Positions 37,206 through 47,131 of a stretch of 64,000 nt of DNA are shown here, piece by piece (the stretch's first letter is position 1; each line of letters opens with the position of its first letter). The notes beneath the pieces were generated by a model. It was not told the origin of the DNA. It did no database searches and was given only the letters and a program-made list of their open reading frames with translations. A program made the translations under genes and the position numbers. Location: NCBI GenBank assembly GCA_963734685.1, contig CAVTIC010000007.1, positions 372,001 to 436,000 of the forward strand, given 5' to 3'. The stretch is from JAOUEA01 sp963734685. GTDB lineage: Bacteria > Actinomycetota > UBA4738 > HRBIN12.

Positions 37206-38231
37206 ATGGTCGTGGTCATGAAGCAGGACGCGACGGACTCGGACATCGAGGTCGTCTGCGAGAAGGTGCGCAACGTCGGCGGCGAGGCGTTCGTCTCCCG
37301 GGGAGCGGTGCACACGGTCGTCGGGTTGGTGGGCGACACCGCGCGCTTCCAGGCGATCCCGTTCACGCAGCTCGCCGGCGTCGACCATGTGATCCAGGTC
37401 GGCAAGCCCTACAAGATGGTCGCGCGCGACCTGCACCCCGAGGCCACCACGGTGATGGTGGGCTCGACGCCGGTGGGCCGCGGCACGTTCACGATCATCG
37501 CCGGGCCGTGCGCGGTCGAGAGCGAGGAACAGGCGACGATCGCGACCCGGGCGGCGAAGGCGGCGGGCGCGACGGTGCTGCGGGGCGACGTGTTCAAGCC
37601 GAGGACGTCGCCCTACTCGTTCCAGGGGCTGGGGGAGCGGGGGCTCGAGATCCTCGAGGAGTGCCGGCGCGACACCGGGTTGCCGATCATCATCGAGGTG
37701 GTCGACGTCTCGCAGGTGACGCACGTGGCGGACATCGCCGATTGCATCAGGGTGGGCACGCGCAACGCGCAGAACTTCGAGCTGCTGAAAGAGGTCGGCC
37801 TCACGAACAAGCCGGTGATGCTGAAGCGCGGGCTCGCGATGACGATCGACGAGTGGCTCCAGGCCGCGGAGTACGTCGCGCAGCGGGGCAACTCCGAGGT
37901 GATCCTGTGCGAGCGCGGCATCCGCACGTTCGAGCCGGCCACCCGCAACACGCTGGACCTGGCCGGCATGGCGGTGGCCCAGCACGAGTCGCATCTTCCG
38001 GTGATCGTCGACCCGTCGCACGCGGTCGGGAAGAAGCACCTGGTGGCCCCGATGGCGCGGGCAGCCGTGGCAGCCGGCGCCGACGCCGTGATGATCGACG
38101 TGCACCACGACCCCGAGGCGGCGCTCTGTGACGGGGAGCAAGCGCTGTTGCCCGAGGAGATGGAGTCGCTCGGGAAGGAGCTGACGACGCTCGCCGAGGC
38201 GATGGGCCGCCCGGTCAACCGCCCCTCGTAG
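37206..38231 (+). CDS. aroF: 3-deoxy-7-phosphoheptulonate (DAHP) synthase, type I-beta
   Basis: 341 residues. First step of the shikimate pathway: PEP plus erythrose 4-phosphate to DAHP. An N-terminal ferredoxin-like regulatory domain (MVVVMKQDATDSDIEVVCEK, about 1-70) precedes the barrel, as in Thermotoga-type enzymes. Barrel motifs: IIAGPCAVESEEQ, VFKPRTSPYSFQG, RVGTRNAQNFELLKEVG, VDPSHAVGK. ATG at 37206 fits known N-termini; a GTG at 37167 is in frame upstream. Expected to be controlled by the attenuator just before it as well as by feedback through the N-terminal domain. Confidence 0.93.
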   Translation: MVVVMKQDATDSDIEVVCEKVRNVGGEAFVSRGAVHTVVGLVGDTARFQAIPFTQLAGVDHVIQVGKPYKMVARDLHPEATTVMVGSTPVGRGTFTIIAGPCAVESEEQATIATRAAKAAGATVLRGDVFKPRTSPYSFQGLGERGLEILEECRRDTGLPIIIEVVDVSQVTHVADIADCIRVGTRNAQNFELLKEVGLTNKPVMLKRGLAMTIDEWLQAAEYVAQRGNSEVILCERGIRTFEPATRNTLDLAGMAVAQHESHLPVIVDPSHAVGKKHLVAPMARAAVAAGADAVMIDVHHDPEAALCDGEQALLPEEMESLGKELTTLAEAMGRPVNRPS

Positions 38232-38285
38232 CTTGACCCCCCAACCTCCGCGCTCCTACTGTCACGTCGCCCGAACGGAGGTTCC

Positions 38286-39660
38286 GTGCGGAAGATCGCA
38301 ACTTCGACGCTGCTCGCTACGTTCCTCGCTCTCGCGACGCCGAGCGCGGGAACGCTCGACCCTCGGCACCGCCGCGTTCCCCGACCTGATCGTGCACGAC
38401 GCGGTCGTGCTCACCATGGACCCCGATACGCCCACGGCCTCCGCGTTCGCGGTCACGGGTGATCGGTTCGTGGCGGTCGGAAGCGACGAGGACGTCCTGG
38501 GCCTCGCCGGTCCGAGCACCACCCTGATCGACCTCGACGGCAAGGCCGTCACGCCGGGGTTCATCGACTCGCACAGTCACTGGATCGGCGACCGCGGGCT
38601 GTACGGGGTCACGTGGCCCCGGAAGGCGATCCAGATGGCGCTCGAGGGTGGGTGGACCAGCATCAACGAGCATTTCGTCAATCAGGAGCGACTCGACGAG
38701 CTCACCAGGCTCGATGCCGCCGGCGAGCTACGCCTGCGCGTCAACGCGTACCTCCCCGTCAACTACGGTCGCCACCAGCGCTTCGGGATGTGGTTCTCCG
38801 ATCACACGCCCGGCGAGGTCATCGGGCCGAGGCTTCGACTGGCAGGGGTGAAGTTCTTCATCGACGCCTGCAGCCCCAACACGATGTACATGACGCAGGG
38901 GCGCGCGGACGACCCGAGGGACTTCGGGAACTTCCACTGGAAGCGCATCGAGCTGCAGCGCATGGTCCGCCGGGTGCACGAGGCCGGATGGCAGATCGCC
39001 GCGCATTCGTGCGGAGACGCCGCGACCGACGAGTTCCTCGACGCGCTGAAGCTCGCGTTCGGCGAGGAGGAAGGGAGTCAGTTCCGGGCCCGTCTCGAGC
39101 ACGCGATCGCGCTCCGAGACGACCAATTGAGGCGCATCCGCAGGATGGGCGTGTCGCCCTCGTTCCAGGTCACGTTCGTCGATTCCGACTGGAAGTGGGT
39201 CATGCGGCACGAGTTCGACGACGAGCAGCTCGAGCTCATGGCGCGCTGGCGCGATATCGCCGAGGACCCGCGACTGCACGCGATGGCGAGTACGGACTCG
39301 CCGTTCGGCGAGGACTATCCGGACCTGCAGCCCACGACGGTGATGGACGCGCTGGCCCAGGCGACGACGCGGATCGCGAAGCCTGGCCAGCATCCGCCTC
39401 GGTACATGCGCGAGCAGCGACTCACGCTCATGCAGGCGATGCGCCTGCTCACGGTGGGCGGCGCCTACGGGATCTTCGCCGAGGACGACCTGGGCACCGT
39501 CTCGCCCGGGAAGCTGGCCGACTTCGTCGTGCTCTCGGAAGATCCGCGCGACGTCCGTCTGCGAGCGCTCGAAAGCATCGACGTCGCGATGGTGTTCGTG
39601 GGCGGCCTGCTCGAGGTGTGCACTCCCGGCTACGAGGCTCACTGCCCGTCGCCCCCGTGA
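38286..39660 (+). CDS. Secreted amidohydrolase family protein (one frameshift)
   Basis: About 457 residues. GTG at 38286 with GGAGG before it starts a signal peptide (VRKIATSTLLATFLALATPS). The frame then changes by one extra base near 38357 and continues as an amidohydrolase: TPGFIDSHSHW (metal site), GVKFFIDACSP, AAHSCGDAATDEFLDALK, MASTDSPFG, and the C-terminal GKLADFVVLSEDPRDV. It resembles the YtcJ-like amidohydrolase-3 group but is about 80 residues shorter. Substrate unknown. Confidence 0.75.
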
Positions 39661-39689
39661 CAAAGGATCGTTCACGCTTCGCGAGCGGT

Positions 39690-39960
39690 CCCCATCCGAG
39701 GAAGCAGGGCGAGAACGACAGCTCGGTGATGAGCGTTCGATCGCTGTCGTCCGGTCGCATCTTGAAGGTCCGGAAGCTCGCCTGGTCGAGGTTCTCGAAT
39801 CGGATCACGATCCAGCGCCCGTTCGGCGAGTACGTGCCGACGAACGCTCCGAGCTTCCCGTCACCGACGTCAGCATGTCGGGATCCGAGCCGTCCGGATC
39901 GATCGCGGAGCTGTGATCGGACCACCTCGGAACGACCATCAGCGTTCGGACCGATCGCAC
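39690..39960 (-). pseudogene. Remnant of a TolB/PD40-type beta-propeller gene
   Basis: In the otherwise gene-free gap the minus strand reads GKLGAFVGTYSPNGRWIVIR then FENLDQASFRTFKMRPDDSD and RTLITELSFSP, preceded by GSDPDMLT in another frame. SPNGRWIV and MRPDDSDR..L are the blades of WD40-like (PD40) propellers. No start and no complete gene remain, so this is a fragment. Confidence 0.5.
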
Positions 39961-39995
39961 GCGCTGGGTGGCTGAGCCGATCGGGCGCCGAACGC

Positions 39996-40775
39996 TCAGG
40001 CGGGCACGTTGGGCGTGAGCTCGACGATGTCGCACGAGCCGCGCCACTTCGCGATGTTCTCCGCCGGCGAGCCAACGCGGCTCTTGCGCTTGTCAGCGAG
40101 CAACGCGGCGGCCGCTTCCCACTCGGGACCTTCCAGCTTCCGCTGAGCGGCCCAGAACTCTTGGAGAGCGGTGTCCCGGAGCTTGCGGCGCGTGACGACG
40201 ACGAGCTGCTGCGCGTCGGGCACCCCCGGGACCGTCTGCTCTTGGGGGCCGGGCTCGCGCTGCGAGATCACGTAGATCTTGCCGTTCTTGTACGCGAACC
40301 AGACCGGTGCCGTGCGACGCTTCCCGCCCCGTTCCTCGCCCACCCAGATCACGTCGGACTTCTTCAGGCCGTCCTCGGTCTCCTTGGGCAGCTTCTCGGC
40401 CGAGGCCTGGACGAACACGGGGAACTCGACCTCGCCTACGATCCCGTCGTCGATGATGAACGAGGCGACGTACGTGCCCGTCTCGTCGAACACCGCGTCG
40501 TCGACGCGGTCGAGCTCTGTCGTGAGGTCCATCGCGCCCGCCATCCGTCGTGGCTCGGGGCCCCAACGGAAGATCGTGCGGCCCGACGGGCCGATCAGCC
40601 GGATCTCCTCGCTCACGACGCCGACCGGCACCTTCCAAGCTCGGAAGATCACGAACGGGAGGGCGGGGCCCGGCTGGCCGACGAGGTAGATCCCGTCGTT
40701 GGCCTGAGCGCCGTACGCGTTCCACACACGCTCGTCGACGACCGCAGCAGCGACCAGCTCTCCGACCGATTCCAT
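39996..40775 (-). CDS. Conserved hypothetical protein, possibly with a PNPOx-like half
   Basis: 259 residues. The N-terminal half (about 30-130) looks like an all-beta domain (PALPFVIFRAWKVPVGVVSE; VFDETGTYVASFIIDDG). The C-terminal half (TAPVWFAYKNGKIYVISQRE, then QQLVVVTRRK and KWRGSCDIVELTP) is reminiscent of the flavin-binding split barrel of pyridoxamine-phosphate-oxidase-like proteins, but no cofactor motif is clear. ATG at 40775. Single gene; function unknown. Confidence 0.5.
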   Translation of the reverse strand: MESVGELVAAAVVDERVWNAYGAQANDGIYLVGQPGPALPFVIFRAWKVPVGVVSEEIRLIGPSGRTIFRWGPEPRRMAGAMDLTTELDRVDDAVFDETGTYVASFIIDDGIVGEVEFPVFVQASAEKLPKETEDGLKKSDVIWVGEERGGKRRTAPVWFAYKNGKIYVISQREPGPQEQTVPGVPDAQQLVVVTRRKLRDTALQEFWAAQRKLEGPEWEAAAALLADKRKSRVGSPAENIAKWRGSCDIVELTPNVPA

Positions 40776-40845
40776 CGAGCGGAGAGGATACCCGACGCCG
40801 TACCGGCGGCGGGGCCGCGACCAGCCCCGCCGCCCTGCGCGTCCT

Positions 40846-42766
40846 CTACGGGCGAACCCGGTGCGAACGCCCTCCGAGCTTGTCGACGTGGGCGTACGTC
40901 GGGGTCTCGTCGACGGCCACCGCGGACCTCACCGGAGGCAGCACGTACCACCCGAGCCTGCCGACCGGCACCCGCACGCCGGCGTCGTGCGCGGCGCGCT
41001 TCGCGAAGCCGAACGCGGCCTGCGCGTGATCGAACGCAGCAGCGTAGTCGTGGCCCGTGAACGCCGCCTGCGCCAGCCCTGCCTCGGCGTCGGCGTCGCC
41101 CAACGCCGCCATGCCGGCGGCGGCATCGGGGCTCGCGAGCACGTCGGCGGCGATCGCGTTGGCGTTGATCAGGTACGCGGCCGCGGTCGTGCGCCAGTGG
41201 TTGTCCAGGTCGAACTGGCCGAAGTCCCAGTTCACGTCGATGTAGCTCATGATCGAATTCGATTCGTCGCCGGACCACGCGTAGTAGAAGCGGTCGGCGG
41301 GGCCGAAGTCGATGCCGCGCTCGTAGTCGAAGCCGTCGTGCGGATGGCTCATGCCCACGTGGTGCCCGACCTCATGGATCGTGGTCGTCGAGAGCCCGTA
41401 GCCGAACTCCACGATCGTCGGGTCGACGAACGCGAAGACCGCGCTCTGCGTTCCGTCGAGCCAGTTGTCGTCGGCGTAGCCGAGCAGCCCGCCGCCGGCG
41501 TCGAAGTCGGTCGCGTAGTTGAACACCGTGGCCTCGTACTGCCCGCCGCCGTCCGTGAAACGCGACCGGTTGATCGCCCCGTACAGGAACAGGTTCGCGA
41601 ACCCGTCCGGGTACTGCGGCCGGTGCGGATAGCAGATCTTGCCCTTCACCCACCGCAGGAAGCAGTACTCGGCCCGACCCTTCAACGCGACGTCCTGTTG
41701 GTCGAGGGTGGTCGGGATGCGCAGCAGCTCGGCCTCCTCGCCACGCACGAGACCGGGGTCGATGTACGTGCTCGACGCGTCGACCCCGGGCCACCCCTCG
41801 TAGGTGTTGAGGTCGAGGTTCACCGACCTGGGCATCCGCGGCGGGGTGAGCGCGGGTGGGTACAGGGGCGACGTCGTGAACAGCAGGTCGATGCCCACGT
41901 AACGAGCGATCCGTGGCCAGGTCGCCGGTGAGCTTCCGCGAGGAACGTGCCCCGCCCGGCTCCAGGTACTCCCAGATCGGGGGCATCCGATAGTCGGGCA
42001 CGCCGTTGCCGTCGAGGTCCGCATCGTCCACGTTCCAGTTGTCGGTCCACGACTCGGGACCTGCCGACAGGTCGTAGAACCAGACCCGGTGCTCACCCGG
42101 CGAACCGTCCTCCTCGTCGGTCGATGGCGTTCCGCCCCACGCGATCATCTTGCGGCTCTCACGCTGCACGCCGAAGTTGTAGCCGGTGTCGGGATCGGGC
42201 TCGTTCGTCTTCGTGTACACGTGGAACTTGAAATCGTCCCGGCCCCACCAGTTGATGAAGAACAGGGTGTCCTGCGTGGTGTCGACGCCGGCGGGCGCGT
42301 GGTCGATCAGCCACCGCTCCACGCTGGGCCCGTCGATGAAGTGGTTCTCGCTGACGTCGAGCACGTTGGACTTCTGGTCGTTGTACGCCTGCTGGAACAA
42401 CGTCAGCGGCGCGGGGTCGGCGAGCCCGGACAAGGCCCCGAAGAACTGGTCCTCGAACGCGGCGTCGGCGAAGGTGACCTGGAAGTCGTACGTGTAGCCG
42501 ATGCCCATGTCCGAGGGCAGGCCGTAGAACATCTTCGAGCGCACCTGTGGCCGATACCGCTCCGGCAGCTTGGCCAGGAACTTGGCCCGCGCCACCTGAT
42601 CCGGCTCGTAACCCACGAAGACGAAGTTGACAGGCACCTGCTCACGGAGCGGTGTGACACCTCCGGGATGCAGGTGGTCGAACGAGCCTCGAGCGTTGGC
42701 GCCGGACGGGATCGTCATCAGTCCGGCAAGCGTGGCGAGGACCGCGATGAGGACGCGGCTGCGCAT
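40846..42766 (-). CDS. Secreted metzincin-type metalloprotease (one frameshift)
   Basis: About 640 residues after reading through an extra base near 41915. Signal peptide MRSRVLIAVLATLAGLMTIP. The zinc motif HEVGHHVGMSH matches HExxHxxGxxH of metzincins, and SIMSYIDV about 45 residues later is a plausible Met-turn. Between signal and active site lies a large domain of about 400 residues with no recognised family (VNFVFVGYEPDQVARAKFLA; FFINWWGRDDFKFHVYTKTN). The short C-terminal part is Ala-rich and helical. Substrate unknown; it may cleave surface or extracellular proteins. Confidence 0.75.
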
Positions 42767-42879
42767 GATCCCTCCCCCGGGTTCACGGCGGGGTAGGGGA
42801 TCCCCCGCCTGAGCGGCCCGAAGCTAGCACGGTCGGGGGGTTGCGCGCTACGGGGACCTCGGCTCGACGAGCACCGTGG

Positions 42880-44073
42880 TCAGACCGTGCGGGCCAGCCA
42901 CAATCGAGGCTCGGCGACCTCGGGCAGCGATGGCATCGCCTCGGCCGAGTCCCACATGCGCGTCAGTGTCGCCTCATCGGTCAATTCGACGACCGTGTCG
43001 CAGAACGCCCGGCCCGCCTCGTACTGCTCGCGCTTCATCTCCACGCCGAGCAGCCGCTCGAACACGGGGTCGCCGGCCTCTCCCTCGCGGTAGCGGCGCA
43101 TCGCCTCCTCGATCCGCCCGTAGGAAGGCAGGAGCTCGGCGCCGAGCGCGTGCATCACGTGGTCGCCGTACCCCTCGGCCGCGGACATGAACGCCTGGAT
43201 GCGGCCGAGCTTGAGCCGCTGTTCGTCGTCGAGCTCGGCGCCGAAGAGCCCCTCCTCGCTCTCGAGCAAGCCCTGCAGCGCCTCGGGGTCGGCGGCGTCG
43301 AGCGTCGAGAGCTTCGCCTGCATGCTCTCGACGTCGATCCGGAGCGTCGTCAGGAAGTCGTCGAGCAGCGCCTCGAATCGCTCGCGAGCCCACGGCTGAG
43401 CGAACTCGAAGCGGTGGGTCACCTCGTGGATCGCCACGAACGTGCGGAAGTCGGTCGCCTCGAGCGACCAGTCGGTCTCGAACCGACGGATATTGGGGAC
43501 GACGAAGAGCACCGTGCCCGGACCGGAGCGAGGCACGGCGACGTCGTACTGGCCGAGCACCCGCTGCGCGAGGAACCCGAGCACCTGCCCGATCTGGGCG
43601 CCCATCAGCAACGGCGACAGCTGTGCGAGCATGCCGCTCAGCGCCTGCATCTCGGACGGGAGCGCCTCGGTCTGCGCGCCACTCATCGCATCGGCGATCC
43701 GTCTCGCCGCGGGCTCCATCAGCCCCGCGAGACTCGTCGTGTTCGAGCCGATCCACTCCGCCCGGCGGACCGGGCGCACCTCGGCCACGTCGGTGGGAGG
43801 CTCGAGCTCCGTGAACCGGGCGACATGCAGCTCGGCGACGCGCACCGCTTCCTCGAACCCGTGACGATCGGCCTCGGAGGCCTCGCGGTCCTCACCCGCC
43901 TCGGCCCCGCTTGCCACGGCGACCTGGCGAGCGAGCTCCCAGTTGACCGGGCCCGACGAGGACGACATCACCCGTTGCATCTCGCGGAACAAGGGCGCGT
44001 CCCGGAGCGACTCGGGATCCATCCCGAACGGGAACCCGAACCCACCGCCTCCCTGATCGCTCATGCCCGCCAT
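42880..44073 (-). CDS. DUF2342 zincin-like metallohydrolase
   Basis: 397 residues. Actinobacterial family annotated as F420-biosynthesis-associated or zinc-dependent metalloprotease. The HExxH motif is in FVAIHEVTHRFEF, with QIGQVLGFLAQRVLGQYDVA before it and AEGYGDHVMHALG after it. The N-terminal region is Gly-rich (SDQGGGGFGFPFG). ATG at 44073 has GAGGGG 7 bases before it; ATG at 44064 is possible. In mycobacteria the relative (Rv3195) adjoins the PDZ-Lon and UPF0182 genes, as it nearly does here. Confidence 0.88.
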   Translation of the reverse strand: MAGMSDQGGGGFGFPFGMDPESLRDAPLFREMQRVMSSSSGPVNWELARQVAVASGAEAGEDREASEADRHGFEEAVRVAELHVARFTELEPPTDVAEVRPVRRAEWIGSNTTSLAGLMEPAARRIADAMSGAQTEALPSEMQALSGMLAQLSPLLMGAQIGQVLGFLAQRVLGQYDVAVPRSGPGTVLFVVPNIRRFETDWSLEATDFRTFVAIHEVTHRFEFAQPWARERFEALLDDFLTTLRIDVESMQAKLSTLDAADPEALQGLLESEEGLFGAELDDEQRLKLGRIQAFMSAAEGYGDHVMHALGAELLPSYGRIEEAMRRYREGEAGDPVFERLLGVEMKREQYEAGRAFCDTVVELTDEATLTRMWDSAEAMPSLPEVAEPRLWLARTV

Positions 44074-44103
44074 CGTACGACCCCTCGGTTCTTCGGCCTT
44101 GGT

Positions 44104-44109
44104 TACGAT
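44104..44109 (+). promoter_or_regulatory. -10 box of moaE (leaderless)
   Basis: TACGAT ends 7 bases before the GTG at 44117 and overlaps an in-frame ATG at 44108, which is therefore less likely to be the start. Confidence 0.4.
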
Positions 44110-44116
44110 GGGCCTC

Positions 44117-44569
44117 GTGTCCGACCCCCGGCCCCGCCCCGAGCCTGATGTGCGCGTGCTCACGCGCGTGCAGGAGGCCCCGCTCTCGATCGACGAGGCT
44201 GCGCGTGCCGTGGCCGATCCGGCGGCCGGCGCCGTCTGCGTGTTCGCGGGGACCGTGCGCGATCGGTCAGATGCCGGCGACGTCACGGGTCTCACCTACG
44301 AAGCGTGGCTGGAGCTCGCCGAGCAGCGGCTGCAGGAGCTCGCCGGGGAGATCCTCGAGCGCTGGCCGGCGCGGAAGGTGGCGATCGTGCACCGCACCGG
44401 CGTGCTCGCGGTGGGTGAGACCAGCGTGGTCGTGGCCGTCTCCGCACCGCACCGCGCCGAGGCCTTCGAGGCTTGCCGCCATGGCATCGAGCGCCTGAAG
44501 GTCGACGTGCCCATCTGGAAGAAGGAACGCCTCGTCGCGGGCGATGCCCACTGGGTGATGGGCAGCTAG
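44117..44569 (+). CDS. moaE: Molybdopterin synthase catalytic subunit
   Basis: 150 residues. Adds sulfur, carried by MoaD, to precursor Z to make molybdopterin. Characteristic stretches: AGAVCVFAGTVRDRSD, LTYEAWLELAEQRL, KVAIVHRTGVLAVGE, and the catalytic-lysine region VPIWKKERLVAGDAHWV. No moaD or other moa gene is nearby. The next gene starts immediately after its stop codon. Confidence 0.9.
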   Translation: MSDPRPRPEPDVRVLTRVQEAPLSIDEAARAVADPAAGAVCVFAGTVRDRSDAGDVTGLTYEAWLELAEQRLQELAGEILERWPARKVAIVHRTGVLAVGETSVVVAVSAPHRAEAFEACRHGIERLKVDVPIWKKERLVAGDAHWVMGS

Positions 44570-45577
44570 ATGGGGCGCGACCTCGCGATCGACCTCGGCA
44601 CGGCCAACACCCTCGTCTATCGGCAGGGCGAGGGCGTGGTGTTCGACGAGCCCGCGGTCGTCGCGGTGCACTCGGGTACCGGGGACGTGCTCGCGATGGG
44701 TGAGGAGGCCTGGCAGCTGCTCGGCAGCGACTCGGGGAGCGTGCTCGCGGTTCGTCCGCTGCGGGCGGGGACGATGACGGAGTTCGACGTGACCCAACGC
44801 ATGGTCGAGTTGGTGATCAAGCGCACGATGACCGTGCGGTTCCCCCGACCGCGGGTGCTGGTGGCGGTGCCGTCGATGAGTTCCGAGGTTGAGCGACGCG
44901 CGATCGAGGAAGCGATCAGATCGGCTGGGATCCGCCAGGTCACCCTCGTCGAGGAGCCCCTCGCTGCCGCGATCGGGGCTGGACTGCCCGTGCACGAGCC
45001 GGTGGGGCACCTCGTCGTCGACATCGGCGGCGGACGCTCGGAGATGGCGGTCGTCTCGATGGGCGGTGTCGTGAGTGGTCGATCGGTGGCGATCGGGGGC
45101 TTCGATGTCGATGCGGCGGTCCAGCAGCACATCCGCGACGAGTTCGGCGTGGCGATCGGCGAGAAGGCGGCCGAGGAGATCAAGATCGCGATCGGGTCGG
45201 CGTTCCCGACGCCCTCGGGCAAGGCCGCGGTCGTCGTGGGACGTGAGCTCGCCGGCGGAAACACGGTCGAGGTGAAGCTCACCGAGGACGAGGTCCGAAT
45301 GGCGATCGGCGAGCCGGTGCGCGGTATCGTCGAGGCTGCCAGGCTGACGTTGGCCGAGGCCCCACCGGAGCTCACGCACGATGTGCTGGAGACCGGCATG
45401 TTCCTCACGGGGGGCGGCGCCCTGCTGCGCGGTTTCGACATGCTCCTGGCCCAGGAATGCGAGGTGCCCGTGCACGTCGTGGAGCGGCCGCTCGAGACCG
45501 TGGCGATCGGTACCGGACGCATGCTGGAGCACCTCGAGGACTACCGGTCGGCGTTCCAGCTCGTGCGGCGCCGCTGA
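44570..45577 (+). CDS. MreB/Mbl-like bacterial actin
   Basis: 335 residues with actin-fold phosphate loops: AIDLGTANTLVY (phosphate 1), VVDIGGGRSEMAVV (phosphate 2), and FLTGGGALLRGFD (adenosine motif). Slightly shorter than usual MreB (about 345). No mreC, mreD or pbp genes adjoin, and its ATG follows the moaE stop directly, so it is an orphan copy. It may organise the cell wall, or be a diverged paralogue with another job. Confidence 0.85.
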   Translation: MGRDLAIDLGTANTLVYRQGEGVVFDEPAVVAVHSGTGDVLAMGEEAWQLLGSDSGSVLAVRPLRAGTMTEFDVTQRMVELVIKRTMTVRFPRPRVLVAVPSMSSEVERRAIEEAIRSAGIRQVTLVEEPLAAAIGAGLPVHEPVGHLVVDIGGGRSEMAVVSMGGVVSGRSVAIGGFDVDAAVQQHIRDEFGVAIGEKAAEEIKIAIGSAFPTPSGKAAVVVGRELAGGNTVEVKLTEDEVRMAIGEPVRGIVEAARLTLAEAPPELTHDVLETGMFLTGGGALLRGFDMLLAQECEVPVHVVERPLETVAIGTGRMLEHLEDYRSAFQLVRRR

Positions 45578-45594
45578 GACGTGGTCCGAGCCCG

Positions 45595-45978
45595 TCAGGC
45601 TCCCGGCGGCGTGCTCTCGCCGGCGCTCGAGACGAGGCGCGCGATCAGCTCTCCGAGCGCATAGAGCGCGAGGGCCAGCGCGATCGCGCCGGCACCGACG
45701 GCGATGACGAGCCCCATCAGGCCTCCGAGGCGCGAATGCCACGAGGGAGCGCCAGGCGCGACCGGGATGTAGCCCTCCGGCACCGTCGAGGGGTCACCGC
45801 CACGATCCGCAGCGGTGTCCGTCTCGCCTCTCCACTCGGACACGTCGGCACGCGTGCCGGGGAGGGCCTGGTCCTGGTCGTCCGCGGGTCGTCCATCTCC
45901 CGCCGTCAGTCGGTAGACGAGCACGCCGACCGCAGCCGCGACCGCGAGCACCACGACGGTTCCCAAGAGTCCTGTCAT
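45595..45978 (-). CDS. Small membrane protein, two transmembrane helices
   Basis: 127 residues. N-terminal helix (MTGLLGTVVVLAVAAAVGVL), an acidic, Pro/Asp-rich loop of about 60 residues, and a second helix (LGGLMGLVIAVGAGAIALAL). No family recognised. ATG at 45978 places the first helix at the N-terminus. Convergent with the mreB-like gene, divergent from the PDZ-Lon gene. Confidence 0.55.
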   Translation of the reverse strand: MTGLLGTVVVLAVAAAVGVLVYRLTAGDGRPADDQDQALPGTRADVSEWRGETDTAADRGGDPSTVPEGYIPVAPGAPSWHSRLGGLMGLVIAVGAGAIALALALYALGELIARLVSSAGESTPPGA

Positions 45979-46044
45979 CTGCGCATCGACGCAGGAGCGT
46001 ACTTGCCCGCATGCGTTCCGTGAAGGAACTTCGGGGAGCCCCCG

Positions 46045-46050
46045 TACGAT
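46045..46050 (+). promoter_or_regulatory. -10 box of the PDZ-Lon gene (leaderless)
   Basis: TACGAT ends 7 bases before the ATG at 46058. An ATG at 46049 overlaps the box itself and is unlikely to be used. Confidence 0.4.
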
Positions 46051-46057
46051 GTCGGCC

Positions 46058-47032
46058 ATGAGACGGTTCGCCCGCGTGACCGCCCTGGTCGTCCTGTTCG
46101 GCGTCGCGTTCGCGGCGGGGTGGATCCGGCTGCCCTACTACGCGGTCGGGCCCGGCCCTGCCCAGGACGTCGCGCCGTTGATCGACGTACAGGGTGTGCC
46201 GCGGTACGACTCGCGTGGCGAGCTCATCATGACCACGATCCGGTGGTACCAGGTCACCGCCCTGCAGTCGGTGATCGCCTGGATCGACGAGGCCCAGTTC
46301 GTCGTCGGAGAAGACGAGATCTACCCACCGGGCCAGGATCGCGAGATCGAGCAGGAACGGTCGATCTCCCAGATGGACCAGAGCAAGATCGACGCTTCTT
46401 ACGTCGTGCTGACCGAGCTGTTCGACTACCCCGACGAGCACGGCGAGGGTGCCTTGATCGAGGCGGTCGGAGAAGGTTGCCCGGCGGCCGGTCAGCTCTT
46501 CGTGGGCGACCTGGTCCTCGCGATCGACGGGCAGCACGTGGACTCGTACGCGGAGGCGCAGCAGGCGATCGACGAGGTGCCGGTCGAAGAACCGGTGGCG
46601 TTCCGCGTCCGGGTCGGCGACGAGACGCACGACGTCGAGATCACGAGGGGGCCGTGCCCCGGCTTCAAGGAGCCGCTCGTGGGCATCAACATGGTGGACG
46701 CGTTCCCGTTCGAGATCGAGATCGCGAGCGGCGACGTGGGGGGTCCCTCGGCCGGTCTGATGTTCGCGCTCGGCCTCTACGACACCCTGACGCCCGGCGA
46801 CCTCACGGGCGGCCGCACGATCGCGGGGACCGGCACGATCGACCTCGACGGCGAGGTCGGCGGCATCGGCGGCATCGTCGACAAGGTGGTCGGGGCGGAG
46901 CGAGCCGGGGCGTCGGTGTTCCTCGTACCGGCCGCGAACGAGGACGAGCTGCAGGGAGTCGACACGGGCGAGATGCGGCTGATCCCGGTCGCGACCTTCG
47001 ACGAGGCGGTGGAGGCGCTCGAAGGTCTCTGA
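46058..47032 (+). CDS. Membrane-anchored PDZ / Lon-type protease (YlbL family)
   Basis: 324 residues. N-terminal membrane anchor (FARVTALVVLFGVAFAAGW), a PDZ domain at about 140-215 (GQLFVGDLVLAIDGQHVDSY), and a Lon-like S16 protease domain with the Ser of GDVGGPSAGLMFAL and the Lys of GGIVDKVVGAE. It would cut proteins on the outer face of the membrane. The same pair with UPF0182 occurs in mycobacteria (Rv3194c-Rv3193c). Confidence 0.9.
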   Translation: MRRFARVTALVVLFGVAFAAGWIRLPYYAVGPGPAQDVAPLIDVQGVPRYDSRGELIMTTIRWYQVTALQSVIAWIDEAQFVVGEDEIYPPGQDREIEQERSISQMDQSKIDASYVVLTELFDYPDEHGEGALIEAVGEGCPAAGQLFVGDLVLAIDGQHVDSYAEAQQAIDEVPVEEPVAFRVRVGDETHDVEITRGPCPGFKEPLVGINMVDAFPFEIEIASGDVGGPSAGLMFALGLYDTLTPGDLTGGRTIAGTGTIDLDGEVGGIGGIVDKVVGAERAGASVFLVPAANEDELQGVDTGEMRLIPVATFDEAVEALEGL

Positions 47033-47131
47033 TCACGGCCGTGATGGCGGCGGCCCGTCGTACCGGGCGACTTGCGTTAGGCTCGGCTCGGGCGCTCCCG
47101 CCGCCCGTTCGAGGAGGAACGACCCGGACCG

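Noticed and set aside
44108..44110. ATG at 44108 as the moaE start
   Set aside because: It overlaps the TACGAT -10 box; the GTG nine bases later has the spacing seen at other leaderless genes.
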